Source: Anomaloglossus baeobatrachus
Lineage: Eukaryota; Chordata; Amphibia; Anura; Aromobatidae
Assembly: GCF_048569485.1 (NCBI RefSeq)
Contig: NC_134354.1
Location: forward strand, 332,423,643 to 332,487,642
DNA: 64,000 bases
Direction: 5' to 3'
Part shown: positions 22,692 through 34,757 of the stretch, in pieces
How the letters are laid out: each line of letters starts with the position of its first letter
How positions within the stretch are numbered: the stretch's first letter is position 1
Notes under the pieces: model-generated
Seen by the model: the letters and a program-made list of their open reading frames with translations, nothing else
Database searches by the model: none
Told to the model about the DNA's origin: nothing
Program-made: the position numbers and the translations under genes

Positions 22692-24073
22692 AGGATGAAA
22701 AAGCTGAAGCTTGGAAAGTTAAGGTAACCATTTCGGGCATAGATTCCCTGGCGAGGGAATGCATCTCCTCTAGAGAAGCAGAGATGGCTTTGAGAGCCCA
22801 CACTGCTGCAAAAGTTGGGGAGAACGAGGCCCCTGCCGCCTCATATACAGATTTGGCCAGAAGGTCAACCTGGCGGTCAGTGGAATCCTTAAGAGAGGTG
22901 CCATCAGCCACTGATACAACGGTCCGGGCTGAGAGTCTAGACACCGGGGGGTCTACCTTGGGTGAATGAGCCCACTCCTTGACCACCTCAGGTGGAAAGG
23001 GAAAACGGTCATCAGAACCACGCTTTGGGAAGCGTTTGTCAGGACAGGCCCTAGGCTTGGTCACAGCGGCCTGAAAACTGGAATGGTTAAAGAACACGCT
23101 CTTTGTCCTCTTAGGCGAGGTAAATTGGTGATTTTCTGCCAGAGAGGGTTGCTCCTCTGATACTGGCGGATTGAGATCCAGTACAGAATTAATGGACGCA
23201 ATCAAATCACTAACATCTGAGTCACTTTCGGACAGATCAATGGGGCACATGGAGTTAGCCTCCGAGCCCCCTGTAAAAGGCATCCTCCTCGTCCCGCGAG
23301 TCAGCTTCTGAAACAGAGCCACGGGACGAGGAAGGAGAGGGAGCCCTGCGTCTCCTCTTAGGAGGACGGGGTCTGGGACCAGATGATGAATCCTCTGTGA
23401 GCTCCGCTGAGAGAGCCCTAGCAGCAGAGGCACCCTGTGAAGGGGGCTGATGCATGTTCAGCAAAGTCCTGGACAGCTGTCCCATGGAGTCGGCAAAAGA
23501 CTGGGAGATAGACCTAGATAAGGATTCTACCCAAGCCAGGGGTTCAGCCACAGGAGCCGGAGCAGCCGGAGAGACCCCTGGGGGTGCGATTCCAGGCTGA
23601 GGCATCGTCAGGTTAGAGCAGGCAACACAATGTGGATAGGTGCTAGGTTCAAGCAGTAGGAGCTTACATGCAGTGCATACTGAATAAAGCTTTGGAGCCT
23701 TGCTCCTCGTGTGAGACATGCTGCTGGAGTGGGGGCTCTGCCAGAGAATGACCCCCAGAGAGTATATACAGAGGTCCACAACCAGAGGTTGTGGCTTACC
23801 AGACCGCTGGAGCGGTGTTGTGTGCCCTCCAGATCTCGAAGCCCGGACCCCCAAGCACCTCAGCAGGGATGCTGCAGCCAGTGCTGATCGCAGAGAAAAC
23901 GCTGAGAAAATGGCGCCGGAGCGAAGAGAGGGGGCGGGACCTACTCTGAGAGCGGGATCTGGAGGGCCAAAGAGACTTACAGGGGAGGAGACATGTACCC
24001 AGTGAGGAGTGTCCCTCCCCTGTGCAGAACGGCCGCTGGGCGGAGCCGCGCTGTCCCTCTGCATGAATGACAT
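22279..24073 (-). mobile_element. DIRS part: gag-like region
   Basis: Frames rich in Ser, Pro and charged residues with no enzymatic motif, at the position where DIRS elements carry their gag-like protein. Identification rests on position and composition. Confidence 0.65.
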
Positions 24074-24738
24074 GCGAGGGCAGTGAAACCGAAAGTAGGC
24101 CTCCGGCGAAGCCGGGGCCTAAATTTGAGCGGTGCGGCCGGCGCGCAGGCACCATCAGCGCGGTTCTCAGGCGACAGCCAGAGAACCCGCCGGAAATGTC
24201 AGAAAAATCACTCAGCACACTCTCCCACAACAATAAAGTACAGGGACCCCCATATATAAACGTCTCAGGTACTTAGCTTGCTGAGACGCAGGGTTCCAAG
24301 TCCCTGGGGATGATCGCTCCGGTCCAGCAGGATCCTGAAGGGCTGCGGATGGAGACCGGTCTCCTGCCAGGCATGGAGAACCGTGCTGGCTCCCACTTCA
24401 AGCCAGAGCCCAGGAGGGATGGTGAAGGAGCACGGCATGTAAGGCTCCAGCCTTGGAATCAACCTTAGCAGCACCGCCGACACAGTGGGGTGAGAAGGGA
24501 CATGCCGGGGGTCCAGAGGACCCGCTTTTCTTCAAACTCTTTCCAAAAATCAAATGAGAATGCATGTGTGGATGTATGCCTCCTGAACACAAAGCGATAA
24601 ACTGGCTAGATCTGGTTCTCCAGGGGGTGTATAAGCTCAGAGGGAGGAGCTACACTTTTGAGTGTAGTACTTTGTGTGTCCTCCGGAGGCAGAAGCTATA
24701 CACCCAATGTCTGGGTCTCCCATAGGAACGATAAAGAA

Positions 24739-25468
24739 ATGAAGGCAAATTTTTTTCTAGAGATTTCTGAGGCTAAAATTTCCCTATGTGATAGTCTGAT
24801 GATACTTTTATAAACATAGCATTTTTGCTTTCTATCAGTATGTAGGGGAGTGTGGGAGGAGTTCTAGGTCATGCAGGCTTCTCTGTCTGTTGGGGACATG
24901 AATGATTGCCTCCAATGGGAGTGCTAATGTTTATGTCACGTGGCTGACAAGTGTGACAGATTGTGGATGAGGCTGCAGAGGGATATTCGAAGACACATTA
25001 TGTGCTGGTGTCCTGTCTTCAGAGGCTGATCAGAAGCTTACTGTAGAGTAGGTGGAGGCTCTGCTGTCAGCAAAGCACCTTACCCTGCCCCCACAGTACA
25101 AGGGTGATGAATATTATTATTGGACAAGCAAGCTACATACCAGAAGAGAAAAGTGTATTGTACTAAACCCCTTCCCCATCCTCTGCTTAATATGAACATG
25201 CTCTTATCCATTATCCATTCCCCCCCATAACAGTGCGTCGTTCACAGATGCCCCTATAACAAGCATCACCTCTAGAGAACACCCCCATAAGTGTGTCAAT
25301 CCATAGATTTCACTCCTCCATAATAGTGTGGAACCCAGATGTCCATAACAGTGCATCATCCCCACATCTATAATAGTGTGTCATCCATTTTAGCATACCA
25401 CTCGGATAGAATTTTTAAAAAATTTTCTTCCATCAAATATATAGTAGAGTAGTATGGTCAGGTGAATC
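24739..25468. other. TAF12 last intron, nothing recognised
   Basis: About 730 bp of moderately AT-rich sequence between the DIRS element and a MITE. Short phrases about CATAACAGTGTGTCATCC repeat loosely at 25215-25390, suggesting an old tandem repeat. No exon found. Confidence 0.45.
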
Positions 25469-25471
25469 TTA

Positions 25472-25811
25472 GGCTATGTGCGCATGCTGCGTTTTCTGAC
25501 TACAAAGATGCAGCGTTTATGCCCCCCCCCAAAAAAACACACAAAATCGCACCCGCAGGAAAAACGCATCAATAAACGCATGCATTTTTGCGTGTTTTTG
25601 CCCAATGCATTCAATGGGTGAAAAACGCAAAAAGAATTGACATGCTGCATCTGTGGTCACCACAAAGACGCAGCCAAAATCTGCAATGTGTGCACAGCAA
25701 AAATACAACCTCAGACTTTGCTGGGGAAGGAAATTCATGCAGTTTTGAGACGAAAACTGCACCCGAAAAACACACAAAAACGCAGCAAAAAACGCAGCGT
25801 GCGCACATAGC
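25472..25811. mobile_element. MITE (TATGTGCGCAC family), second copy
   Basis: Left end TTA then GGCTATGTGCGCATGCTGCG; right end reads GCTATGTGCGCACGCTGCG in reverse complement. The 340-bp body has AAACGCAG repeats on both arms. Confidence 0.8.
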
Positions 25812-26252
25812 ATGGCAGTTTTGAGTCTTTAACCTCTCTGCTCTTCTACTGTATTTTTTGCCTGTTTCTGCTCCTGACTTCCATCTGTAGTACTGCCCTC
25901 CACACAATTATCAACATTACAGCTTTGGTTGCCATATCTGGACATGAAATCTGCTTACTCATATTACAAACTGCAGCTTATAATTCTTTACCTAACCATC
26001 TTGACTGTGATTTACAGATCTGTAAGGATTTGGGCTGCAGAGGAATAATTTTAGCCATTTGTGAGCCTCAGTTGCCTCTGACAGATCATCAGGCAATGTT
26101 ACTTATATAATTGCTAGAAGAAAGGGGATGTGGTGATTGTAATGTGCACAGAAGGTATGGCGCTTGAGGTAGAGTACTTGCAACTTCTTTAAGATATGTG
26201 TTGTCACAAGGCAGAGGAGCCCAGCAATAACATCTTATGTCAAAATGTTTAA

Positions 26253-27466
26253 CCCCTTCACCCCTGGCCAATTTTCCGCTTCTGTTTTTTTTTCCACTCC
26301 CCTTCTTCCGAGAGCCGTAACTTTTTTATTTTTCCATCAATCTTGCCATATGAGGGCTCGGTTTTTTTTGCATAATGAGTTGTACTTTTAAATGAAATCA
26401 TGGGTTTTACCATATAGTGTACTGGAAAATAGCAAAAAAATTCCAAGTGTGGAAAAATTGCAAAAAAAGTGTGATAGCACTATTGTTTCCGAGATATTTT
26501 ATTCACTGTGTTTACTATATGATAAAACTCATGTGTGGGTGTGATGCCTCAGGTGGTTGCGAGTTCATAGACACCAAATATGTATAGGTTTACTTTTATC
26601 TAAGGGGTTAACAAAAAACAAAAACAGAAGTTTGTCCGAAAAAAGTGGTGCAAGTTTTGCACCATCTTCCGCGATCCGTAGCGTTCTCATTTGTCGGGAT
26701 CTATGGCTTAGTGATGGATTATTTTTTACGTCTCAAGCTGCCGTTTTTAACGGTACCATTTTTGCGCAGCTGCTACGTTTTGATCACTTATCGTATTTTG
26801 CGCAAGATTTGCGGCGACAAAAAAAAAAAATGAAAAAAAAATGTAATTTTGGCGTTTGGAAAAATTTTTGCCGCTATGCCGTGTACCGATCAGATTAATT
26901 GATTTTATATTTTGATAGATCGGGCATTTCTGAAAGCGGCAATACCAAATGTGTATATATTTTTAATTTTTTTAACCCTTTAGTTTTCAATGGGGCAAAA
27001 GGGGGGTGATTTGAATGTTTAGGTTTTTATATTTTTTTTTAATTTTTAATTTTTCAAAACTTTTTTTTTTATTTATTTACTAGTTTCCCTAGGGGGCTCT
27101 AAGGATCAGCTGTCTGATCGCTCATTCTTTTCTCTCGATCAGAGCAGCACCACTCAGATCGGGAGAAATGCTCATCTCTTGTAAACTGCAGTACTCAGCT
27201 ACTTGTTACAGGACCTGAGTCATGTGAGCTACAGGAGTCATCAAATGACCCTGTGCTATCATGACAACCATCGGCCTGACGTGACTTCCAGTGGCGGCCG
27301 ATAAGTAAAGTTTTACTGCGACAGCGATTTAAATGACGGTCACATTTTGACAGCGCCATATAAGAGGTTAACAGGCACGGGCAGATCGTGAATGCCTGCA
27401 GCAGCCGTCAGGGATTAACACTATGATCACTAGGACGTAATATTACTGCCCGCAGTCGTTAAGGGG
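26253..27466. mobile_element. TTAA-flanked dispersed element (CCCCTTCACC...CGTTAAGGGG)
   Basis: 1.2 kb bounded by TTAA at 26249-26252 and 27467-27470, with short inverted ends CCCCTTCACCCC and CCCCTTAACGAC. AT-rich, with A and T runs and no coding frame. The TTAA target points to piggyBac-like mobilisation, which is inference. The 440 bp before it (25812-26248) hold no recognised feature. Confidence 0.65.
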
Positions 27467-27562
27467 TTAAAGATCAATCTTTAAAATAAAAAAAAATGTG
27501 AAAATTTCTGTAAGAAAGAAAGCTCAGAATCTGATGCTGATGGTGGACCATAGGTTACTTAC

Positions 27563-27651
27563 CTGTTTGTGAGCCTCCGTTGTACATGCCTTTTTATAGG
27601 GCCTGATCTCCTCTGATCCAAAACCTGGAATCCACATATTCCATTGTCTCT
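27563..27651 (-). CDS. taf12: TAF12 coding exon (C-terminal QWNMWIPGFG segment)
   Basis: Follows the acceptor TTCCATCTCAG and ends at CAG|GTAAGT. The first two bases complete the split glutamate (GAG); the exon then reads RQWNMWIPGFGSEEIRPYKK and ends ACTTEAHKQ, residue for residue the conserved vertebrate TAF12 C-terminus, which packs beyond the histone fold. An ATG-started open frame extends past both splice sites but only this part is coding. Confidence 0.96.
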
Positions 27652-28144
27652 CTGAGATGGAAGGGACATTTTTACTGTCATAGGTAGCACATTCTTCCAT
27701 TAATAACACATTACAAAATATGCTTGATTGCATTAAATTACAAGCAAAAAGTAGAAAGTCTTTTTAAGATTGACATGTTACCAGAAGTGAACATAGGTAG
27801 CTATCTACGGATCCTGCTTCCTACATTACACATCATTTGCCTAAACGTTTGTTTGGCCAACAGCTATGTCCGGTTTTCCCCGATATCATGTTTCCATGGA
27901 GCGGCAGAGAATACATGCTTACTGGCGGGAGAAGGAGAACAGTCAGCACTCAAGACTCAGCGCTGACATTACAACCTGTCATTTACTGCAATCAGTCAAT
28001 GGAAACTTCTAGATAACTAATGAAAACATGCATGCCATAAAAATCTGCTTCTCCATTGAAGCATAAATCATCACATTATAGAGCGGATTAAAACAAGACA
28101 ATTTTTCTTGTTTCTCCCACATATATATTATATATATATACACA

Positions 28145-30382
28145 CAGTGCCTTGCGAAAGTATTCGTCCCCCTTGAACTTTTCAACCTTTCCCCACATTT
28201 CAGGCTTCAAACAAAGATAAAAATGTTATTGTTGTGGTGAAGAATAAACAAGTGGGACACAATTGTGAAGTTGAACAAAATTTATTGTTTATTTTAAACT
28301 TTTATAAAAAATAGTAATACAAAAATAGCAACAAAAAGAGGAAAATATCCTCCAAAAATTAAGTAGGCTGCGGGTTTGTGACTGTTATCTGCATGTGTGA
28401 ACAGCGCTCTATGCAAGCCACTAGTGTGCAGTTAATCATCTAGCAATCGCCCCCCTCCATTCCATGGAGGTGTGTGTGTGTGTGTGTGTGTGATTTGCTC
28501 CTCCTGCACCCATGATACTTCCACTTTAGTGGGGGTTTAGCTGTATCCTGCTAGAGTACTAGTTTTTGGCCTGGGCGATGTACACACTGCAGCCCATCTT
28601 GCAGTAAGTAATAAAAAAATAATAAACTGGAAATTGGTGCATGCAATATTATTCGTCCCCTTTACTTTACTTTCAGTGCAGCAAACTCACTCCAGAAGTT
28701 CATTGAGGATCTCTGAATGATCCAATGTTGTCCTAAATGACTGATGATGATGAATATAAGCTACCTGTGTGTAATCTAGTCTCCGTATAAATGCACCTGC
28801 TCTGTGATAGTCTCAGTGTTCTGATTAAAGCACAGAGAGCATCATGAAGACCAAGGAACACAACAGGCAGGTCCGTGATACTGTTGTGGAGAAGTTTAAA
28901 GCTAGATTTGGTTACAAAAAGATTTCAAAAACTTTAACCATCCCAAGAAGCACTGTGCAAGCGATCATATTGAAATGGAAGGCGTATCATACCACTGCAA
29001 ATCTACCAAGACCCGGCCGTCAATCCAAACACAGAGAAGACTGATCAGAGATGCAGCCAAGAGGCCCATGATCACTCTGGATGAACTGCAGAGATCTACA
29101 GCTGAGGTGGGAGAGTCTGTCCATAGGACAACAATCAGTTGTACACTGCACAAATCTGGCCTTTATGGAAGAGTGGCAAGAAGAAAGCCATTTCTCAAAG
29201 ATATCCATAAAACGTGTCGTTCAAAGTTTGCCACAAGCCACCTGGGAGACACACCAAACATGTGGAAGAAGGTGCTCTGGTCAGATGACATCAAAATCGA
29301 ACTTTTTGGGCACAATGCCAAATTATATGTTTGGCGTAAAAGCAACACAGCTCATCACCCTGAACACACCATCCCCACTGTCAAACATAGTGGTGGCAGC
29401 ATCATTGTTTGGGCCTGCTTTTTCTTCAGCAGGGACAGGGAAGATGGTTAAAATTGATGGGATTGATGGGAAGATGGATGGAGCCAAATACAGGACCATT
29501 CTTAAAGAAAACTTGTTGGAGTCTGCAAAAGACCTGAGACTGGGATGGAGATTTGTCTTCCAACAAGACAATGAAACCAAACTTAAAGCAAAATCTACAA
29601 TGGAATGGTTCATAAACGTATCCAGGTGTTAGAAGGGCCAAGTCAAAGTCCAGACCTGAATCCAATCGAGAATCTGTGGAAAGAGCTGAAAATCGCTGTT
29701 CACAAAAGCTCTCCATCCAACCTCACTCAGCTCCAGCTGTTTGCAAAGGAAGAATGAGGCTTGAAATTATCATTCTGTTTACATCAATGAGATAAGTTGT
29801 CTTCCTCTCTACTGTCCACCTGCCACATTAATATGTCTGTTGCACTTATCTTAGGCACTGCACCTTTTTCCAGCAGGGACTTCAGAAGCAGCAGAGAGAG
29901 TCGTCGTGGAGTGGGGGCGCCATATCGCATTTTTAGGATGCCAACCCCCGCTGATAGCTGCACCTATCTGTGCACTGCCTATTGAGGGCTAGCAATCTAT
30001 CCTGTGCACTTTTAGTAATCACGGTGTGGTTTTAAATAATTGAATAAAGTAGGAAGAATAGGCAAGAATTTCAGTCTCTCGATGTGAAAAACTGATAAGA
30101 CACATGCCCCAAGCGACTTGCAGCTGTAATCGCAGCAAAAGGTGGCGCTACAAAGTATTAACTTAAAGGGGACAAATAATATTGCACGCCACAATTTTCA
30201 GTTATTTATTTTTTAAAAAAAGTTTACAATAAGCAATAAATATCGTTCAACTTCATAATTGTGTCCCACTTGTTGTTGATTCTTCACCATAAAATTTAAA
30301 TTTTTATCTTTATGTTTGAAGCCTGAAATGTGGAAAAAGGTTGAAAAAAATCAAGGGAGCCGAATACTTTCGCAAGGCACTG
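28145..30382 (+). mobile_element. Tc1-like transposon with about 200-bp inverted ends, inactive
   Basis: Inverted ends CAGTGCCTTGCGAAAGTATT and its complement at 30382, both beside TA. The arms extend to phrases such as GTGTCCCACTTGT over about 170 bp. A + strand transposase begins at 28844 (MKTKEHNRQVRDTVVEKFKA, HTH with KISKTLTIPRSTV), continues in a second frame at about 28985-29440 (LWSDDIKIELFG, SIIVWACFF) and a third at about 29425-29630, then reads [15 protein letters not shown] near 29650. At least three frameshifts or stops disable it. About 290 bp at 28350-28640 and about 400 bp at 29765-30175 look like later insertions. Confidence 0.92.
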
Positions 30383-30413
30383 TATATATACACACACACA
30401 CATATATACATAT

Positions 30414-31022
30414 ACCGTATTTTTCGGCGTATAAGACGACTTTTTAACTCCTGAACATCTTCTCAAAAGTCTGGGGTCGTCTTATACGGCGGGTTTACAC
30501 ACAATAAAAGATATTCTCACCTATCCACGGTGCCCATGGTGCCTCCAGCTGTTTCTTGCAGTCTGCAGGCCCACAGACCCCTCCATGATAGCGTCCGCTG
30601 CACGGAGCGGCTGCTGCTGGATGTCGTCATTGCTTTACTGCAGTTGAATGCTTTGTGGTGCTGTAAAGCATTCAACTGCAGTAAAGCCATGATGACAACA
30701 TTCTGCAGCGGCCGCTTCATACACCGGACGCTATCACGGAGGGGTCTGTGGGCCTGCAGACTGCAAGAAACAGCTGGAGGCACCGCGGGCACGGTGGAGA
30801 GGTAAGAATATATTTTATTAGGTGTGTAAACAACGGCATAATAGGGGACAAGAAGGGAACTAGCAGGAGCACATTACTAAACAATGGGGACAATACTGCA
30901 GGGGACATTACTAAACAATGGGGACAATACTGCAGGGGACATTACTATACAATGGGGACATTTGACTGGAAAAGTTGGGGGTCGTCTTATATGCCCAGTC
31001 GTCCTATACGCCAGAAAATATG
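30414..31022. mobile_element. MITE with ends ACCGTATTTTTCGGCGTATA, containing a long hairpin
   Basis: Inverted ends: ACCGTATTTTTCGGCGTATA at left and ACCATATTTTCTGGCGTATA from the right, both followed by AAGACGAC-type sequence. The interior has a near-perfect inverted repeat of two arms of about 135 bp (about 30523-30660 and 30661-30798) with almost no loop, then a short tandem repeat with ACAATGGGGACAATACTGC. Confidence 0.82.
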
Positions 31023-31960
31023 GTGTGTGTGTGTATATATATATATATATGTGTATGTGTGTATATATTTATTATCATCCCTCCATGTACGCAGTAAATA
31101 CACTATGTATAACTCATTCATCCATATACACACAATATATAGATCATCCATCAATTTACACACAGTATATACACAATATATCTAAAATCCGTCCATGTAC
31201 TCACTGTAGACAAACTATATATAAGGCTATGTTCACACAGGGCTTTTTTGGTAAGTTTTTTCTGACCAAAATATGATCCTTTGGCAGGAAATCTCCTTTG
31301 AGCCATCTGCGTTTTTTCTACAAATTGAGTTGTATCAATGAACAAACGTTGCAAAAATGCTGCAAAGAATTGACATGCGTATTCTTTGAAATCTGCAGCA
31401 AAAACGCAGGTATTTGACAAAACAGTAGAAGACGGATCCCGGCACAAAGACATCCAAAAATTCCAGAAGTGTGTATAAAACTACACATTTATTCAAAAAA
31501 TAAAAACAGCATAAAAATAACTCCTCCTCCTCCTGAATAAATGTGACGTTTTATACACACTTCTGGAATTTTTGGACGTCTTTGTGGCGGGATCCGCCTT
31601 CTACTAATTGTCTCCAGCCTTCCCTATCCAGTGAGCACCGTCCAGACTCTCCTCTAAGAATTTCCCCTGTTTTGGTGAGCTGATATTCACTTGTTACTAT
31701 TTGACAAAACAGTCAGGAAAAAAATCAGCAGGTGTTTGTGGGTGTGCATGAGATTTCAGAGATCTCAGACTTTGCTGAGACTGTAAAAAGCAGCGTTTTA
31801 TTACCATGGATTTGCATAAAAAGCCAAATCTGCATCTAAAAAAAACGCAAAAACTTACCAAAAAAGCCCTGTGTGAACATAGCCTAACTCATCCATCCAT
31901 GTACACAGTATGCACACAATATATAAATCATCCATCAATGTGCACAGTATATACACTAAT

Positions 31961-31991
<31 letters not shown>

Positions 31992-32035
31992 CACCCATCC
32001 ATGTACAGAGTATATACACTCTACAAGTATGTCAT
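31021..32035. repeat. Microsatellite and short tandem repeat (ATCCATCCATGTACACAGTATA), split by a MITE
   Basis: (GT)n and (TA)n tracts at 31021-31070 lead into repeated phrases of about 35-45 bp with CATCCATCAATNTACACAGTA (about 31075-31220), interrupted by the MITE at 31225-31884, resuming 31888-32035 with a (TA)n run at about 31958-31984. It ends about 110 bp short of the TAF12 exon. Confidence 0.7.
31225..31884. mobile_element. MITE with TAA target duplication (TATGTTCACACAGGG family)
   Basis: Flanked by TAA at 31222-31224 and 31885-31887, ends GGCTATGTTCACACAGGGCT in inverted copies continuing into TTTTTTGGTAAGTTTT. A palindromic insert of about 270 bp (about 31428-31700, with CCAAAAATTCCAGAAGTGTG in both orientations) lies in its middle. 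Confidence 0.82.
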
Positions 32036-32146
32036 CTTTCATCCAATACAAATGCATGCACATACAGCAGGATTGTATGACAGCTTGTCTCATTGGGACA
32101 TCCCAAGGTCATACGAAGGAGGAGAGTCAGAGGATTGGAGCAGTAC

Positions 32147-32261
32147 CTAGATGCAGCTGGACGTCTTTAACTTCAAGTGTGTTGGATTTGCGGTGCCGGG
32201 CTAGCTGGCAGGCTGCAGAAACCACACTCTCAATGAAATCATCTGCGATTTGAAGAAGCAT
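32147..32261 (-). CDS. taf12: TAF12 coding exon (second half of histone fold)
   Basis: Between acceptor TTTTTTCCTATAG and donor CTAG|GTACTG. Reads [20 protein letters not shown] then [18 protein letters not shown], which forms helices 2 and 3 of the TAF12 histone fold that pairs with TAF4. It ends with the first base of a glutamate codon completed by the next exon. The preceding intron is only 76 bp. Confidence 0.97.
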
Positions 32262-32337
32262 CTATAGGAAAAAAGTTGTTAAATTAGAGCAGAATGGGAG
32301 AATTTTCCTTCCAGTATTACTGCATTCTTTGACTCAC

Positions 32338-32415
32338 CTCTTCCACATCCTCATCTAACTGTTCATTTGGATCCACTTCTCTCACCAAATCATGAAGCTT
32401 CTTTTTGGTTAGAAC
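32338..32415 (-). CDS. taf12: TAF12 coding exon (start of histone fold)
   Basis: 26 codons in phase 0 between acceptor TATCCTGTTAG and donor GAG|GTGAGT, reading VLTKKKLHDLVREVDPNEQL then DEDVEE. This is helix 1 and loop 1 of the TAF12 histone fold, nearly identical to the mammalian protein. Confidence 0.97.
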
Positions 32416-33451
32416 CTAACAGGATAAAAACAATGATATTTGCTATTTATATAAACTGAACAAATTGCTCCAGCAACTGGAATCAGCTTGTGACTTATGA
32501 CATAGAAATGTTACTGATCAAATTAAAGCAGAATAAACATTTCTAGCTCGTACTTGCTATAAACTTTAGAGCCTACATAGTATTTGCAGTTATTTATTAT
32601 GATTTATCAGTATATCTTTGCAATATTAGATGAACCTGGAGTGATGAGGAAACACGGGGAGAACATACAAACTTCTTGCACATCTTGTCCTTGGTGGGAT
32701 TTGTGCCCAGGACGCCAGCATCCAGCGTTGCAAAGCAACAGTGCTAACCACAAAGTCAGTGTTCCCCACAGTTAATCTACATTTGTCTATTTAGTAATAA
32801 ACACACATTAAAAGAGTTATAAATTGAACTTCTGACTTAGGAACAGGTAGGTTGAATTCACACTGCATTTTGATCTCCGTTCAGTGGTTCCGTCGGGGCT
32901 TCGGTCTGAATCCCACACAAAACGGGTTTCGGACATATGCGCCGATGGGGCTATTGACTATAATGGTGCAGAAGGAGTCACCGTATGCTCTGTCGTGCCC
33001 CATTTTCGGGAGTATAAGCCTAATGGAGACGGACACCCGGATGTAGTAGATTTTATCTACTACACTCCTGAAGTGTGAAAGAGGCCTTAATAAGAACTGA
33101 TCAGCAATGCAGTTTTATGCTCCTCTAACCATGGCCAGCACTAAATACAAAGAGACCGCCTCATCGCAGTGAGCACACAACATACGAAAGAGCAAGGCAA
33201 GAGGTGTATGCTGGTCAGCTTCCATGTCTATAAGGAGAGGCCAGCATGGTAAGAAAGAAGAGATGGGCAGTTCTGTGAAAACCTCTACCTCTTATTTAGT
33301 CCAAGTTTAGGTAGGCTTGTTTCATGGTCCAAAAAAAAAAACCACAATGCCCAGACTGACTGGAGGTCTCCTGACCAAAACTACAGTGTTGTGTGGGTCT
33401 ATGAGGCTGTAGGTTCGTGCAGGGCACCTGCAGTTTGTCTGGGCACAATAA
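32416..33451. other. TAF12 intron, nothing recognised
   Basis: Unremarkable intron sequence. A stretch near 32830-33100 has loose inverted wording typical of a decayed MITE, but ends could not be paired with confidence. Confidence 0.45.
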
Positions 33452-33816
33452 GGCTCTGTGCCCACGTAGCGTATTTTCATGCAGTTACGCTGCGTTCTGC
33501 ACCGCAGCGTAACTGCCTGCGTCCTGCGTCTCCACCACAATCTATGAAGATTGTGCCCAATCCATGCCTACGTGGCGTATTAGAACGCAGCGTTTCGGCT
33601 GCTGCCATAACGCTGCGTTCTAAAAAGCAACAGGTCACTTCTTTCGTGCGCTTTGGATGCAGCCCCCGCTCTGTGTATGGGAGAGGCTGCATCCAGAGCG
33701 CATGAAACCGGCTTTTCAGTACGCAGGTGTTTCTGCAGCGATTTGAAGCGCACGTGTGCTGTTCAAATCGCTGCAGAAATTTCTGCAGGGACACAATGCA
33801 ACATGCGCACATAGCC
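33452..33816. mobile_element. MITE (TATGTGCGCAC family), third copy
   Basis: TAA at 33449-33451 and TTA at 33817-33819. Ends GGCTCTGTGCCCACGTAGCG and, from the right, GGCTATGTGCGCATGTTGCA. The interior has ACGCTGCGTTCT palindromes. Confidence 0.78.
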
Positions 33817-34088
33817 TTACAGATCAGATCAAGAAATATGCCTGTCTGAGGCCAGCCTCAGGCTGTTTTCACATGACCGTGCTCAAATAGAATATCCAAC
33901 AAGACCACCAGGTCTCCTGACCTCACAGGCATATATATATAAGGTAGTTAGCTCAGGACAAGAAAGCTGACAGTTGGCCCAGGTATTTTGATCCATGAGA
34001 GGTCTGCTTATCACAGGTGAATCCAGCATAAAAGGGAATCTGTCAGGTGATCTTGTAGTACAATACTGTTATCTTTAAATAGGGCTTA

Positions 34089-34701
34089 GGGGTACTTCAC
34101 ACACAGCGAGATCGCTACTGAGATCGCTGCTGAGTCACATTTTTTGTGACCTCATTAGCGATCTCGCTGTGTGTGACACTGAGCAGCGATCTGGCCCCTG
34201 CTGTGAGATCGCTGCTGGTTACACACAGTGCTGGTTGATTTTTTTTATTGTTGCTCTCCCGCTGATAAGCACACATCGCTTTGTGTGACAGCGAGAGAGC
34301 AACAATCCTGAATGTGCAGGGAGCAGGAGCCGGCGTCTGACAGCCTGCGGTAAGCTGTGGTTACCCGATATTTACCTTCGTTACTAGCCTCCGCAGCTCT
34401 CACGCTGCCAGTGCCGGCTCCTGCTTCCTGCACACGCTAAGCGGTGTGCGCTGGAAACTAAGGTAAACATCGGGTAACCATACCCGATGTTTACCTTAGT
34501 TACCAGTGTTCGCAGCTTCCAGATGCCGGCTCTGTGCAAGCGCAGCGTCGCTTGTACGTCGCTGCTGGCTGGGGGCTGGTCACTGGTGAGATCTGCCTGT
34601 TTGACAGCTCACCAGCGACCATGTAGCAACGCAGCAGCGATCCTGACCAGGTCAGATCGCTGGTGGGATCGCTGCTGCGTAGCTAAAGTGTGACGGTACC
34701 C
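34089..34701. mobile_element. MITE (GCGATC family), copy with central hairpin
   Basis: TTA at 34086-34088 and 34702-34704. Ends GGGGTACTTCACAC and, from the right, GGGTACCGTCACAC. It contains a hairpin around 34452-34503 whose arms read TAAGGTAAACATCGGGTA and its complement. Confidence 0.82.
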
Positions 34702-34757
34702 TTAAGGAGACCTATCAGGACTTTTATAGCTGTATATTATCTTGCTATCTTGTGTTA

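Larger units (their letters stand above)
19474..24738 (-). mobile_element. DIRS-type tyrosine-recombinase retroelement
   Basis: A 5.3-kb element in the last TAF12 intron, on the same strand as TAF12. It has inverted terminal repeats of about 150 bp (left about 19474-19640, right about 24595-24738, sharing CCAGATCTAGCCAGTTT and GGGAGACCCAGACATTGGG). An internal complementary region at about 19786-19885 matches both termini, the arrangement DIRS elements use to circularise. Parts in order on the - strand are a gag-like region (about 24070-22280), reverse transcriptase with RNase H (22691-21000) and a tyrosine recombinase (20990-19947). Long frames remain, so it looks nearly whole with at most a few breaks and is probably a recent insertion. 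Confidence 0.92.

Noticed and set aside
27524-27733. A single-exon gene of 69 codons
   Set aside because: The frame runs through both splice sites of a TAF12 exon; only 27563-27651 is coding.
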